Virus record (IMG/VR): IMGVR_UViG_3300022752_000244
Span: 1 to 32,726 of that record
DNA length: 32,726 nt
Origin: a virus
Reading direction: 5' to 3' (one strand)
Positions 19,102 through 30,300 of the stretch are shown here, in pieces; the first letter of the stretch is position 1; every line of letters starts with the position of its first letter. A program made the position numbers and the translations under genes. Under the pieces are notes generated by a model. It had not been told where the DNA came from. It did no database searches and saw only the letters and a program-made list of their open reading frames with translations.

Positions 19102-20350
19102 TATAGTAGGTGGATTAGCTGATGCTGCTATAAATAGTATAGAAAGAGATCCATTATTACAGAAGTATAGAAATAGAGTAAGTGATAGAAAAAGCCACAT
19201 ATTTGTTGGTAATTTAGAATCCTTTAAGTCCAGTGTTTATCAAGGTATAAGAACGCAGAGAAGCAGAGGATGGAAACCAACTATCAAACAAGACGAGGAA
19301 CTAACAGACGTAATTACTGAATACTTATCTAATATGTATTCAATGTTAAGAGCTGATAGTACCTCAAAAGTATTCTCTTACAGTTTTATAGGTGGAACTA
19401 AAACTGACTTTAAAGCTATTATTACCGGAGACGGAGTAATATTTAGTCACATAAAGCTGTTAAGAGACAAAGCTAATATATCTAAAGTATCAGCAACGAT
19501 TAAAAGACTATTTAATCAGACAGGCAAAAAAATAGCCGTAGACCTTACCCACATGGAATCTTCTACTGTAGCAGAGCAATTTGCTACTGAAATGTTGGTA
19601 AGATTCGAGTCCCGTGGAAATATTCCTGTCAGTACTGCTGCAATAGAAAAGCTAAAGGCTACTATAAGATATGATCCTTTGTCGACCAAAATAGCAACGC
19701 TAAAGGTAGAAGACGGCTTCGGACTAACTAATCAGAGTACAGTAACGGAAGCTAAAATTACAAAATTACTTGGTGAAGCACTAGGTAAAGACTTTATCAA
19801 AAAAGAGGCTCCAAATATTATTAAGCCCCGATTAAACAAAGAGCTTAATAATTTAATTGATATTGCTAAGAAAGCCGGAGCAAAAACTAGTAAAAAATTA
19901 CCTGTAGATAAAGGCGGAACTTCTACAAAAAGTAAAACTCTTAAGGGAAAGGCTCCTAAAAAAGGTAGTACAATTATTGATGGTCCGGATAAAGTAAAAC
20001 TAAATAATCAGAAAGAATCTGCGGATAAAGTCAACTGGTCATCTTTAAAAAATATAATTAATAATAGACTACCAAAACAGGTTGCTAATAATATGGGCGA
20101 ACCAGGATTAGTATACAGAACTGGCAGATTTGCAGATAGTACTAAAGTAGTAAACATAGAAACTACAAAAGAAGGCTACCCAAGCATAGTCTTTGATTAC
20201 CAAAGAAATCCTTATGATGTGTTCGATAGAACTTTAGGAAAATCACCATGGAATACGCCAGCAAGAGACCCTAGAGCCTTGGTTGATAAATCCGTAAGAG
20301 AGATCGTACAGGAGATGGCAATTGGTAGGTTCTACACAAGGAGAGCCTAA
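19094..20350 (+). CDS. Neck/head-completion structural protein candidate, 418 aa
   Basis: The N-terminal 230 residues are helical. Residues about 265-320 are a lysine-rich linker (KLPVDKGGTSTKSK). The C-terminal 100 residues (LPKQVANNMGEPGLVYRTGR, then FDYQRNPYDVFDR and ending GRFYTRRA) are the most conserved-looking part and resemble neck or tail-completion proteins of long-tailed phages. It occupies the slot of an HK97 gp10-type protein between adaptor and tail terminator. The exact role is inferred. Its stop overlaps the next ATG by one base. Confidence 0.65.
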   Translation: MSSIVGGLADAAINSIERDPLLQKYRNRVSDRKSHIFVGNLESFKSSVYQGIRTQRSRGWKPTIKQDEELTDVITEYLSNMYSMLRADSTSKVFSYSFIGGTKTDFKAIITGDGVIFSHIKLLRDKANISKVSATIKRLFNQTGKKIAVDLTHMESSTVAEQFATEMLVRFESRGNIPVSTAAIEKLKATIRYDPLSTKIATLKVEDGFGLTNQSTVTEAKITKLLGEALGKDFIKKEAPNIIKPRLNKELNNLIDIAKKAGAKTSKKLPVDKGGTSTKSKTLKGKAPKKGSTIIDGPDKVKLNNQKESADKVNWSSLKNIINNRLPKQVANNMGEPGLVYRTGRFADSTKVVNIETTKEGYPSIVFDYQRNPYDVFDRTLGKSPWNTPARDPRALVDKSVREIVQEMAIGRFYTRRA

Positions 20351-20799
20351 TGGTTACAAATAGAACACGTAGGAGCTCAATTGTAGAAGCTCTTACCGAT
20401 AAATTAAAGACCATTAGTCATGCTAATGGTTACGCAACAGATTTGGGCGAGCAAGCATATCCAAAAATGAGATTCTGGGATGAGATCCAAGAGTTTCCGT
20501 GCATATGTTTAGTCGCTGGAGCAGAGTCTATCGTCCATCAAGGTGGCGGAATGAAGGATAGATACTTAGACCTCACTCTTCGCGCATATGTGAACGAAGA
20601 AGATTCCACTCTTGCTTTAGAGAAATTACTGGAAGATGTCGAAATAATCATAGACAGAAATGGCAGGTTGGCATACGTCGACTCTTCCGGTAATACAGAC
20701 TACACAAGAGATATTATTATAACATATATAGACACAGATCAGGGAGCTCTATCACCACTAGGAGTTGGAGAGATGACCCTACAAGTAAAGTACGCATAA
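20350..20799 (+). CDS. Tail terminator protein
   Basis: This 149-residue alpha/beta protein has an early helix (IVEALTDKLKTISHANGY), strand segments FPCICLVAGAE and DLTLRAYV, then a helix and EMTLQVKYA at the end, the layout of gpU-type terminators that cap the tail tube and join it to the head. Its place directly before the tail tube gene agrees. ATG 20350 has AAGGAG upstream in the previous gene. Confidence 0.7.
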   Translation: MVTNRTRRSSIVEALTDKLKTISHANGYATDLGEQAYPKMRFWDEIQEFPCICLVAGAESIVHQGGGMKDRYLDLTLRAYVNEEDSTLALEKLLEDVEIIIDRNGRLAYVDSSGNTDYTRDIIITYIDTDQGALSPLGVGEMTLQVKYA

Positions 20800-20817
20800 G
20801 TACTTTAGGAGATTAAA

Positions 20818-22506
20818 ATGGCAGTAGGTGATACAAACCTCTTCTTCAATAGGGATACAAAGGTGTATGCAGTTGAATACACTGGTACAGCAGCCGCTAA
20901 TGTGTGGCAGCTTCCTGTGCTCAACGGCTATTCTTTCAGCCAATCAACAAATGCAAGCCAAGTAACGCTAAACGAAATGTCAAGCATTATTGGTAACAGT
21001 CGTCGCGGTCAAGTTTCATTCAATGACTCACTAGCTCCAGCTGAATGGAGTTTCGATTTATATGCGCGCCCAACTTTAGTAGCTAATACAGTCCGTGCTC
21101 CAGAAGAGGTTCTATGGGCCTCTCTTCTATCAGAATCGAACATGTATCCAGCACTAGGTATCGCTGGTAATACCAGTGTAAGTAGTTGGAGTTTTGCTAC
21201 AACAACCATTACTTTAACAGTAACATCGCACCCATTCAAAGTAGGTGATACTATTACGGTTTCTGGCGCAACAGCTACAACAAATGCTCCTAATGGTAGC
21301 TATCTAGTAACAAGTACTACTCCTACAACCATTGTATATACGGCAGCCCTAGCTCCAACAGGTACTGCTGGTGGTACTGTTGTTGTTACTGGTGGTGCTG
21401 TTGTAAGTAACGCCACCATTGATACAGTAACAAATACTACAGCACTTACAATTAGTTCCCTACCACCTGCAGGAGGAACATTCTTTAAACCAGGTGATAA
21501 AGTGAAATTAACTGGTACAGTAAGCTGGACCGGCGGTACAGCGCCTTCAGATAGCTTATATACTGTAACAGCATGCACAAACAGTGTAGTTACAATTGCT
21601 AATCCAACTGGATCGACTGCAGTTTCTGTAACTAATGGAAGACTTACTTCAGCTACTTATGCAACCACAGCCACTGAACTAGATTTTGTACCGGCCTCTT
21701 CAAATAAGACAAGCTTAGGTACATTTGATCTATATTTTGTTCTTGGTGCTTCCAAAGCCGCTACAGCAGACACCTATCTTGCAGGAGCTTCTGGAGAAAT
21801 CACAACAATCTATAAGATTTCTAACTGCTGCGTTAATGAAGCTACTGTTAACTTTGAGATTGACGGAATTACTACAATATCATTTTCTGGAATGGGAACA
21901 AAGATCTCTGAACAGCCAAGCTGGACTTTTACTGGAACTATTCAGAATCCAGACCAAACAGGTTCAGTTACTCATGCACTAATTCAGAATGGAGTAACTT
22001 CAACAACCAACATGATTCGTAATCGTCTAACCGCACTCAGTGTAGTTAGTGCTGCTACAAATACTGGTATTGGATCAAAGACTTATGGAATTACCCTAAC
22101 AGGAGGAAGCTTCACTATTAGCAATAATATGACATTCCTAACTCCAGAGTCAATTGGTGTCGTTAATACTCCGCTAGGGCACGTAACAGGTACACGTTCA
22201 GTAAGTGGAAACTTCACTTGCTATGCTGATGAAGTAACTAACGGAAGTATTGATCTTTATCAGGATCTTCTAACTGCGACCAATCTTATTACAAATAAGT
22301 TTGCTTTACAGTTCTTTGTTGGAGGTAGAGGAGCAACAACAGGATATCCTGCCTCACCAGGTATCATGTTTGATATGGGACAGTGCCATCTAGAAGTTCC
22401 ATCCGTGAACATTGATGATGTTATTGGTTTTGAAGTCAATTTCACCGCCCTACCAAGCGCTATTAGTAATACAGATGAACTAACAAAAATTCGTTATGTA
22501 GCCTAA
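20818..22506 (+). CDS. Major tail tube protein with inserted Ig-like modules
   Basis: The 562-residue chain has a tube-protein core split by an insertion of about residues 120-290 that contains two modules like those of the 796-residue protein (FKVGDTITVSG, FKPGDKVKLTG). The core continues with YKISNCCVNEATVNFEIDGI and ends GQCHLEVPSVNIDDVIGFEV. It should form hexameric rings stacked along the tape measure, with the modules exposed. GGAG lies before ATG 20818. Codon use is biased as in the capsid gene, which fits high expression. Confidence 0.8.
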   Translation: MAVGDTNLFFNRDTKVYAVEYTGTAAANVWQLPVLNGYSFSQSTNASQVTLNEMSSIIGNSRRGQVSFNDSLAPAEWSFDLYARPTLVANTVRAPEEVLWASLLSESNMYPALGIAGNTSVSSWSFATTTITLTVTSHPFKVGDTITVSGATATTNAPNGSYLVTSTTPTTIVYTAALAPTGTAGGTVVVTGGAVVSNATIDTVTNTTALTISSLPPAGGTFFKPGDKVKLTGTVSWTGGTAPSDSLYTVTACTNSVVTIANPTGSTAVSVTNGRLTSATYATTATELDFVPASSNKTSLGTFDLYFVLGASKAATADTYLAGASGEITTIYKISNCCVNEATVNFEIDGITTISFSGMGTKISEQPSWTFTGTIQNPDQTGSVTHALIQNGVTSTTNMIRNRLTALSVVSAATNTGIGSKTYGITLTGGSFTISNNMTFLTPESIGVVNTPLGHVTGTRSVSGNFTCYADEVTNGSIDLYQDLLTATNLITNKFALQFFVGGRGATTGYPASPGIMFDMGQCHLEVPSVNIDDVIGFEVNFTALPSAISNTDELTKIRYVA

Positions 22507-22520
22507 TAGAAAAATAGTTC

Positions 22521-22549
22521 TTGACTTTAAGGACCAACCATTCTATAAT
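22521..22549 (+). promoter_or_regulatory. Promoter before the tube-paralogue gene
   Basis: TTGACT at 22521-22526, a 17-bp spacer and TATAAT at 22544-22549. The predicted start is near 22556, just before the hairpin at 22561. Confidence 0.8.
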
Positions 22550-22560
22550 TATAGAAACTC

Positions 22561-22588
22561 GGGGGAGCAGAAGAAATTTTGCTCCCCC
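22561..22588 (+). other. Hairpin at the 5' end of the tube-paralogue mRNA
   Basis: A 9-bp stem (22561-22569 with 22580-22588) begins about 5 nt after the predicted transcription start and ends 12 nt before ATG 22601. It could stabilise the mRNA 5' end or terminate transcripts coming from the tail tube gene, although only TT follows. Confidence 0.6.
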
Positions 22589-22600
22589 TTCGTGTAAGAT

Positions 22601-23569
22601 ATGTACAACTTTAAAAAGAACGCAAAAGCCTATATAGTATATTCTGGTGCGACCCACCGTATAGATCTATATTCAGATATAACTGCTTCTCAAACCTTTG
22701 ATGAGCAAGGCTATAAAAGAAAAACGCTACATAATTTGACTGACTTGCACGATCATGCAGTAGTTAATAGCGCAAATCCTGCAAATTTTTCTTTTACAAC
22801 CCCAATTCCAAACTCAGATATTCCACCAGTGATATTAAGTTTAGGATCAAACTACTCTAGTGGAACTCTGAACTCTTTTGATTTATATATACAATCAGAT
22901 AATATTATATATATATTAAATAATTGTGTAATAGAATCAATGGCTTTTAATATAGAAATGAAAGCCGTGTTAACAGTGTCAGTATCTGGAACAGCTTCAA
23001 AATTATCCAAATTTGGTAACGTTGGCACAGTGACAATTCCAGGATCGGTGTCTGCAGATAGTAGATTTAATAGAACATATAGTAGAGTCGACCGGTTAGC
23101 AGTTACTATAGAAGATAATACTCTTGATAGTATAGCGGCACTTCATATGGATCTAAAAAATGATATAAATTGGAGTGGATATAAGACTGTGAATAAAGCC
23201 GTTATTGGCGGAATAATGTATCCAGATTCTTATGTACTTCAGGGAAGAACACTATCTGGGTCTATAACTCAATTCATTACTTCCCAAAATTCAAACTCAT
23301 TATTTGATACTAGTACAGATTCACCTATTGATATTAGTATCTACTATTTGGGGTATTCATCCGCTAATTCTCTCTTAAGATTTACTCTTCCATCTACAGT
23401 ATTTACACGAAGATTAAATTTTGAAGAGCTAATAAATAGAGTCTACGATTTTAGACTCAACTATAACTCTGCTGCTACAGTAGAGCCAATTTACAAAACC
23501 GCTAAGACGGCCACAACTATGAATTTTACAGTTCCAGCAAATAGTGGTCTAATAGCCTTAATCAACTAA
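22601..23569 (+). CDS. Tail tube-like paralogue/minor tail protein, 322 aa
   Basis: Several segments align by eye with the major tube protein: YILNNCVIESMAFNIEMKAV against YKISNCCVNEATVNFEIDGI, with SVSGTASKLSK against SFSGMGTKISE following, and a later LSGSI-type strand. It therefore looks like a second tube-fold protein lacking the Ig-like insert, perhaps a ring at one end of the tail. It has its own promoter and 5' hairpin, and no good ribosome site before ATG 22601. Confidence 0.65.
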   Translation: MYNFKKNAKAYIVYSGATHRIDLYSDITASQTFDEQGYKRKTLHNLTDLHDHAVVNSANPANFSFTTPIPNSDIPPVILSLGSNYSSGTLNSFDLYIQSDNIIYILNNCVIESMAFNIEMKAVLTVSVSGTASKLSKFGNVGTVTIPGSVSADSRFNRTYSRVDRLAVTIEDNTLDSIAALHMDLKNDINWSGYKTVNKAVIGGIMYPDSYVLQGRTLSGSITQFITSQNSNSLFDTSTDSPIDISIYYLGYSSANSLLRFTLPSTVFTRRLNFEELINRVYDFRLNYNSAATVEPIYKTAKTATTMNFTVPANSGLIALIN

Positions 23570-23578
23570 GGAGTAATA

Positions 23579-24025
23579 ATGAATTTAAGTGAACTAATGG
23601 TCGATACAAAGTCAGCATGGGTAGAGTACCCAGGCTACGAAGGCTTCGAAGTAGAAGTAGTAAATCTTTCTCGGCCCGAATTAACAGCGCTACGTAAGCG
23701 TTGCTTAATTACTAAATATGACAAGACTACACGTAAGCCTGTTGAGGAACTAAATGAAGAGAAGTTCATTGCAGAGTTCACCAAGGCTACGATCAAGAAT
23801 TGGAAGGGATTCAAGTACAAGTTCCTACAGGATTTTGTACTAGTAGATATTTCAAAGGTAGATCCAGAAAAGGAACTTCCATACAGCCAAGATAATGCTA
23901 AGCTTCTAGTTACTAACTCATCAGAGTTCGACACTTGGGTGAATGATACGGTGTTCGATCTAGAGAACTTTCGTACAGAGCCAAAGGGAGCAAATGTGGC
24001 AGCGACTGGAAAAGTGGCAGAATAA
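23579..24025 (+). CDS. Tail assembly chaperone, first frame (gpG-like)
   Basis: This 148-residue protein has the place, length and charge of a gpG-type chaperone that coats the tape measure before tube assembly: an N-terminal beta domain (WVEYPGYEGFEVEVVNLSRP) and a helical part (EEKFIAEFTKATIKNWKGF). GGAG precedes ATG 23579. Codon use is of the highly expressed type. It overlaps the second chaperone frame, which is read +1 (equal to -2) relative to it. Confidence 0.75.
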   Translation: MNLSELMVDTKSAWVEYPGYEGFEVEVVNLSRPELTALRKRCLITKYDKTTRKPVEELNEEKFIAEFTKATIKNWKGFKYKFLQDFVLVDISKVDPEKELPYSQDNAKLLVTNSSEFDTWVNDTVFDLENFRTEPKGANVAATGKVAE

Positions 24026-24356
24026 TCTAGACGTAGGAATGACAAAGGATAGGTACCTGGCCATGTGTGAACAAATGGGCCAGGAACCCTCTGAAGCTAA
24101 ATGCCCTCCTGAGTATGAGGATTTTCCGCTACCTTTGCAGCAAGCTATAGAAGTCTTTAATAGACTAGGTGATAGAGTCTATCCAGACATAGGCTACATG
24201 GGAAAGGATTACGTAGCGCTACCACTTCATATGGAAGTAGTGGGAGTGACTGAGAAAGATATTTTTCTAGAGGCCTTGGTAAGGCTTGATGCTAGTCTCA
24301 TAAAGAGATCGGCTGATCAAATGAAAAAGGCACGGGATTCCGTCAAGAAGAAATAG
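23994..24356 (+). CDS. Tail assembly chaperone, second frame (gpT-like)
   Basis: The 120-residue frame is open from 23964, overlaps the first chaperone to 24025 and ends one base before the tape measure start. YEDFPLPLQQAIEVFNRLGD and the helical C-terminus resemble second-frame chaperones of T5-like tails. It may be joined to the first frame by a +1 or -2 shift between 23964 and 24025, or start at ATG 23994 with AAAGGGAG just before it. Which of these holds cannot be decided from sequence. Confidence 0.65.
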   Translation: MWQRLEKWQNNLDVGMTKDRYLAMCEQMGQEPSEAKCPPEYEDFPLPLQQAIEVFNRLGDRVYPDIGYMGKDYVALPLHMEVVGVTEKDIFLEALVRLDASLIKRSADQMKKARDSVKKK

Positions 24357-24357
24357 G

Positions 24358-27300
24358 ATGGCAAATAATACTGGAGAGTATACATTATTAATTAATGCTA
24401 TAGGTGATTTAACCAAGGCAATAAAGCAGAATAAGAACTTTGCTGCTTCGGCAAACGAGGCAGCAGCGGCTCAAGATAGAGCACGTAAAGCTTCAAAGAA
24501 GCACAATGATATATTAAACGGTGGTGTAGCAAGTGCTAATAACGCCGGACGAAGTATGTCCAAATTAATAGAAACAGTCGGCGGTAATAATAGTGGACTA
24601 GTAGCCGCATACGCAACACTAGCTACTAATGCGTTCGCTGTTAGTGCCGCTTTTAGTGCTTTAAGAAATGCTGCTCAAGTAGAGCAGATGATGAAAGGTC
24701 TAGAGGTACAAGGCGCAAGAACCGGCAAAAATCTAAAGGGACTATCAAATGATCTCCAAGAGATAACCAATTATTCTATTAGTGCTGCTGATGCTATGCA
24801 GGCAACTGCACTTATGAGCTCCGCTGGATTTAGCTCCCAAGGGATGAAGGACCTAGTCACAGTTGCAAATAATGCCGCATTAGCACTAGGAAGAAACGTT
24901 CCAGATTCTCTAGATAGAATTAGTAAGGGTGTTACTAAATTGGAGCCCGAGCTACTAGATGAACTTGGTATTATGACCAAATTAACAGAAGCTCAATCAG
25001 CTTATGCTCTTGAAAATAATAAAAGCGTTGGCTCTTTAACTTCATTCGAAAAAAGACAGGCAATGCTTAATGCTGTAGTTGCAGAAGGCACCGCTAAGTT
25101 TGGTGGATTATCTGACCAGGTAGGAGCCAATCCTTATGATAAATTAGCAGCGACCTTCAGTAATCTAACAAACAATGTATTAGGCTTTGTAAATACTGTC
25201 GCAGGTCCTCTCGCTGCAGTATTAGGAAGTAATCAAGGCCTACTACTTGGTGCTTTAATTTTATTCGTAAGCTCAATTAGAAAACAAATGCTGCCAGCGT
25301 TAGCTCAAATGAGCGAGAATGCTATAAAAGCAAAAGATATTCACTTACAAGAAGCTGAAGCAATCAAAACAAAGACAGCAGCAACACTAGCAGATGCTAA
25401 AGCAACTAGATTAGCCGCTTTAGAAACAGCTAGAAGTTCTGTTGGTACTATTGCTGGTAAAGCAAATCCTAGAAGTTTTAGAGTTAAAGAACTACAAGAG
25501 GGAACATTATCTCTCAAAGAAATGAATAAAGAATTAGATAGATTAAATAAATCTATAACTGGTAGAGAAAAAAGTATAGAAGGAACTGGGTTTAAAGTAG
25601 ACCCATCAAAGATACCACAAAAGAAAGTAGAATTGCAACTAATAAAACAAGAGCGTGATAACTTAGCAGCTTTAATAAAATTAGAAACTGAAGGTGATTC
25701 TACTATTAAGCCTTTAAGAGAAGAGGCAATAAAAGGTAAATTAGAATATATAAAACAACAAAAATTAGCAGCTATGGAAGGTAAGAAAGCAGAAGCCTTA
25801 GAGGCAGCCTCTTCTGGTACTATAAAAGGTGTAATAGAAAGTTGGGGGAAAGCTAAAGAAGCTGTTGAAGAGTATAAAAAATCCATTAAAGCTGAAGGAA
25901 TGCAAAGTAGGGTACAAGAAGGTGGAAATATAAAACCACAAACAGGACTCGGAAGGCTCTCAGAAAAAATTAAAGGATCAATTGGAAGTGTAGGAATATA
26001 TACATCTACTATGACTGCTGGAATTATGTCATTACTTCCTTATATTGGTACTGCTACTACCGCATTATCTGCCGCCTGGTCAGTATATCAGAACTTCATA
26101 AAGTCAGATGCTGATAAGGCCCGTACAGAAGCTCTTAATAAGTTAAAAGAAACTTTAGATAATACAAGAAAATCAGTAGAAGAATTAAATAGGCTAAATG
26201 AAGCTTCTATTCCTATTGGATTAAAAGCTGCACAAACCCTAACTATTCAATCAAATGCCACTGCTGAAATAGCAGGAGCTTTTGATGAAGTCAAAAATGC
26301 GGCGGAAAAGGCAAAAAATAATACCGAAACAGATAGTATCTGGAAAGTTATCATAGGCTCCCCGGAAGACGCAGTATCATACGCTACTGGAGTGGCTAAG
26401 GATAGCGAGTTCTTTAAGCCTATAGCAGACGAGCTTAAAAATTCTACAGCATCGTATGGAGGAGCCGCTGCTGGTGCACTTATAGGGGGAATGGCTGCAT
26501 TCTTTGCCGGACCAGCAGGTCCACTAGTTGCAGCAGCAACTGTACCTCTAGGTGTTGCAATAGGTAACAGACTAGGAACAGCATTCGCACAATTACTACC
26601 AGAAGAGCTCAATGGGATAGATGAAGAAGCAATAGCAAGCTTTAGAGCTATGGATCAGCTAAGTAAAATACTAAATAAAGACGTATATGATAGCATGATC
26701 AAAGCCGCTGGCGGGGCTGACAATTTAGCTAAGAGCCCGGCTTTAAGAGACGAGTTCTTACGACAGGCTGCTTCAGCTTATGTTGGAGTCGCGGATGCAG
26801 TAAAATCTCTACAAGAAGCTTTTAAACAAACTGGAACAGCTATTACCCAGTTTTTTACAAGTGCTATTCCAACAACACCTTTTGACGGCTTAGTTAAGGG
26901 GTACTCCTCAGTTAATAAAGCATTCCAAGAACTAGATAGTACTATTGGAGGCTCTAATATGAAGGAACAGGTCAAGCTTATGTCCTCTATGCCTGAGGAA
27001 ATGATTAAACTTCTATCTGTACCACAGCAGCAAATTATACAGAATCTTCAAAAAGAATCCGCACAACTAGAGTATAATAAGACTTTAATAGATGACTTAG
27101 TTAAGAAAGGTAAAGACAGATCCAACGAAGAAGAAAGACAGTTAAATTACTTAACTCAACAAAATATCTCTATTAATAAAAATATGGAAACATATTATAA
27201 AGAGGGAGAGGCTATAAAGCAGTCCCTACGAGATACAGAAGCTACTCTAAAATCCAACCAAAGACAATCTATATTGTATAATAGTCAGTTAAGCCTGGTA

Positions 27301-30300
27301 AACGCTATATCTAGTGCTAACTCCGAGATATACTCTAAGAGCGCGGAGGGTGAGAAGGCTAGAATCCAGAGGCATAATGAGGCTATTAGACTTCAGCAAG
27401 CGCAGTTAAATCTTCAAATAAGTATAACCGAAACATATATTGCACAAGCAGAAGCTCAAATTGATCTATTAGAAATACAACAAGTAGCACTAAAAGTAAC
27501 TAAAGAAATGGATACTGCTTCTATGCAGAAGGCTCGTAATGATGCGGAAACAGCCAAAAATATAGCTTCAACAGCAGCTCTAAGTGCTGGACTAACACAA
27601 GAGTATCTAGATAGTATTGACGCCGTAATAGCTCGTAAGAAGCAGTTAGGTCCTGACGCTTTAATGAAAGCTACTATTGATTATAATAGAACAGGTGACT
27701 TACTGAAGGCAGCTGAAGCCTATGGATCTGCTCAAAAAGGATTAGAAATTGCTTCGTTCCGAGCAGCTAATTCTATAAATATTGAATCTCATAAAGATCA
27801 AATATCTAGTTTTAATCAGCAAGTATCAGCATTAAGAAATTCAGTAGCCGCTTTAGATGAGAGTATCATTGGTACAAATCAAGAAGCAGGATTAATAGCA
27901 AAAAGACAGGCAGAACTAGCCAAGGCTGAAGAGGCTCGTCAGTTACAGATAAAAGAAATCACTATTGATAATAATGAGGTTCTTAGAGCCTCTTATAATT
28001 TAACAAAACAGCGTGCAAACGCTATATATGAAACTATAAGAGCTACAACAATACAACTATCTAAAGACAAAGAGAGAGCAGCACAGGAAGCTGGAAGCAA
28101 TATAAAAATACTTGAAGCAGAAAGAAAGATTTACGAAGGTAGATTAAAGGATCGTCCTAATATGGCTCAACCAGAAAAAGAGTCATATGAAGCAGCTATA
28201 AAAAGTTTAGATACTCAAATAGCGCAGGAGAATCAGCTCAATATTTTAGGTCAGCAAAGGCTAGACGTATTAGCTCAGCAGAGTATTTTACAGTCTATAA
28301 TTGGACAAGGACTAGGTGACTCCCTGCAGAAGCTACAGGAGTCTATTCAGGGACAGCAGAAATTACTCGATCTTACCAATGAAGTAGCACAAAAAGAGAT
28401 GCAAATAGCTCAGAATAGAAGTAAGCTAGCTATTACTAAAATGGGAGGTACTGTTGATGAGGATACTCAAAAGCAGTTCGCAGTAGAGGCTGCTGAGATA
28501 GCTTATAAGGCTGCTCAAGAAAATTATATTTTAAGACAGCAATCAATTGATGCAGAATATGCTCTATTAAAAGTACAGAGAGAAGCAGAGTCTGGTAATA
28601 TAAAGGCTCAAATATATTTAATTAAAGCTTTCGCTCAAGTATTTAATGTACAGAGCAAAGAACTACAAGATAACTTAGATGCTCTAACTTCTGCAGCCGC
28701 ACGTATTGAAGCAACAGATACTACAGCAATGAAGAATCTGGCTAAAAGATCGGCGGCTGCTGATCTAGAATTGTCTCGTCAAGCTTTGGAACAGGCTAAA
28801 GCAGAGAGAGATACTGTAGGTATGCCAAAATGGCTATCACCTATAACTAATCTGATGGCAAGAATAGAATCTAGAAATAGAGCTGAAGCTACCGCTAATT
28901 CTCCAATAAATGAGTCTAGGACTCCAACTATTGTAAGATTAGACGCTCAAGTCGAGGAGCTGAAATCCCAAGTTTCATTGCTAGTTCAAATTAGAGATAA
29001 TTTGAATAAGGTATTACCGGCAGTAATTCCTCAGACTAATACAGAAACAGTAGGAGAACAGATAAGCTCATCAGTAGCTACTTCGCTTTCAAAAAGCCAA
29101 GTTTGGCAAAATCTTATACAACAAGAATCTGGTGGTAGACAGTTTAAGAAAAACGGAGAAACCCTAACTTCTAGCAAAGGGGCAATAGGTATTGCGCAGC
29201 TAATACCAAAATATGGTCCAGATTTTGCAAAAATGGCTGGAACCACTTGGGATGAAAGTAAGGCTAGAAAGGATAAAGATTATAATTTAAAATTAGGTTA
29301 CGCTAATTTTGAAAATCTAATAAAGCATTATGGTGGTGATTTATTAAAAGCAGCCGCCGCATATAATGCTGGCCCTGGAAAGATTGATAAACTTATAGAA
29401 GAAAAAGGAAAAGATTGGAGATCAGGACTGGGTAGAGAAACTAGAGATTATATAAAAACAATCTTTAAAGGTATGGCACAAGAAAAAAGAGCCATACTAA
29501 AAAGCTCCTCAGATATTGCAGCTAATCCATCTGTAATAAATACTACTGATAATGGTACAATTGGTACTCCAGAAATCTCAACTCTAGTAGCCGTTCCGGC
29601 CTCCTTAGAGACTACTGCTACCGCAGCGGGACAGGCTGCTGAAAGTGCTAAACTTAAATTCTCGGATCTCTTTGAAACAATAAACACTGCCTTCGCAGTT
29701 TCTATGGGTATCATGGAAGATCTTGGTGCTCAAATGTCAGAAAGACTAGGGCAGGACTTCGGTCCACAAGGCAAAATACTAAGCTCAATAGCTAATCTAT
29801 CAAAAGAACTAGAAAAGTTTGCTACCAACATGTCAAAAAGTTGGGAAGGCTTATTTCCAAAGATGCCAGTATTGGAAGGTATTGGTGGTCCAATGAATAA
29901 CTTCCCAGTTGCTATGAATGCACAAAGTGTTAGCTCTGTATCCGGAATGACACAACCTGTTAATACAAGTCTAGCTGGATCTGCTTCTGCTGCAGCGCCT
30001 GCAGCTCCTTTAACTGGAGGAGTAGATAACATTGGTAGTAGTTTATCTGGATTATCCGGTCTATCTCAAACTACTACTGAATTAACTGGCGGATTAGATA
30101 ATCTAGCAAGTAAAGCTTCGGAAACTGCTAAATTAAGCACAGATAGTATCAAAGCAGCCAGCGTTGAGGTAGATACTGCACAAACTAAAACTACCGAAGG
30201 TTTCAATAAACAAATGCAATCTGCTTCAGTTGCATTTGGTGCTATAGCTGGAATGATTGGTGCAGTAGCTGGACTATTAAAGTCCTCTTCTGATGCTAAA

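Noticed and set aside
24005-24020. Classical -1 slippery site in the tail chaperone
   Set aside because: The -1 frame soon meets a TAG, and the downstream frame is in the +1/-2 register.
25341-25886. Minus-strand frame of 181 codons inside the tape measure gene
   Set aside because: Serine/alanine/leucine-rich reverse of a coiled-coil gene; no promoter or ribosome site.
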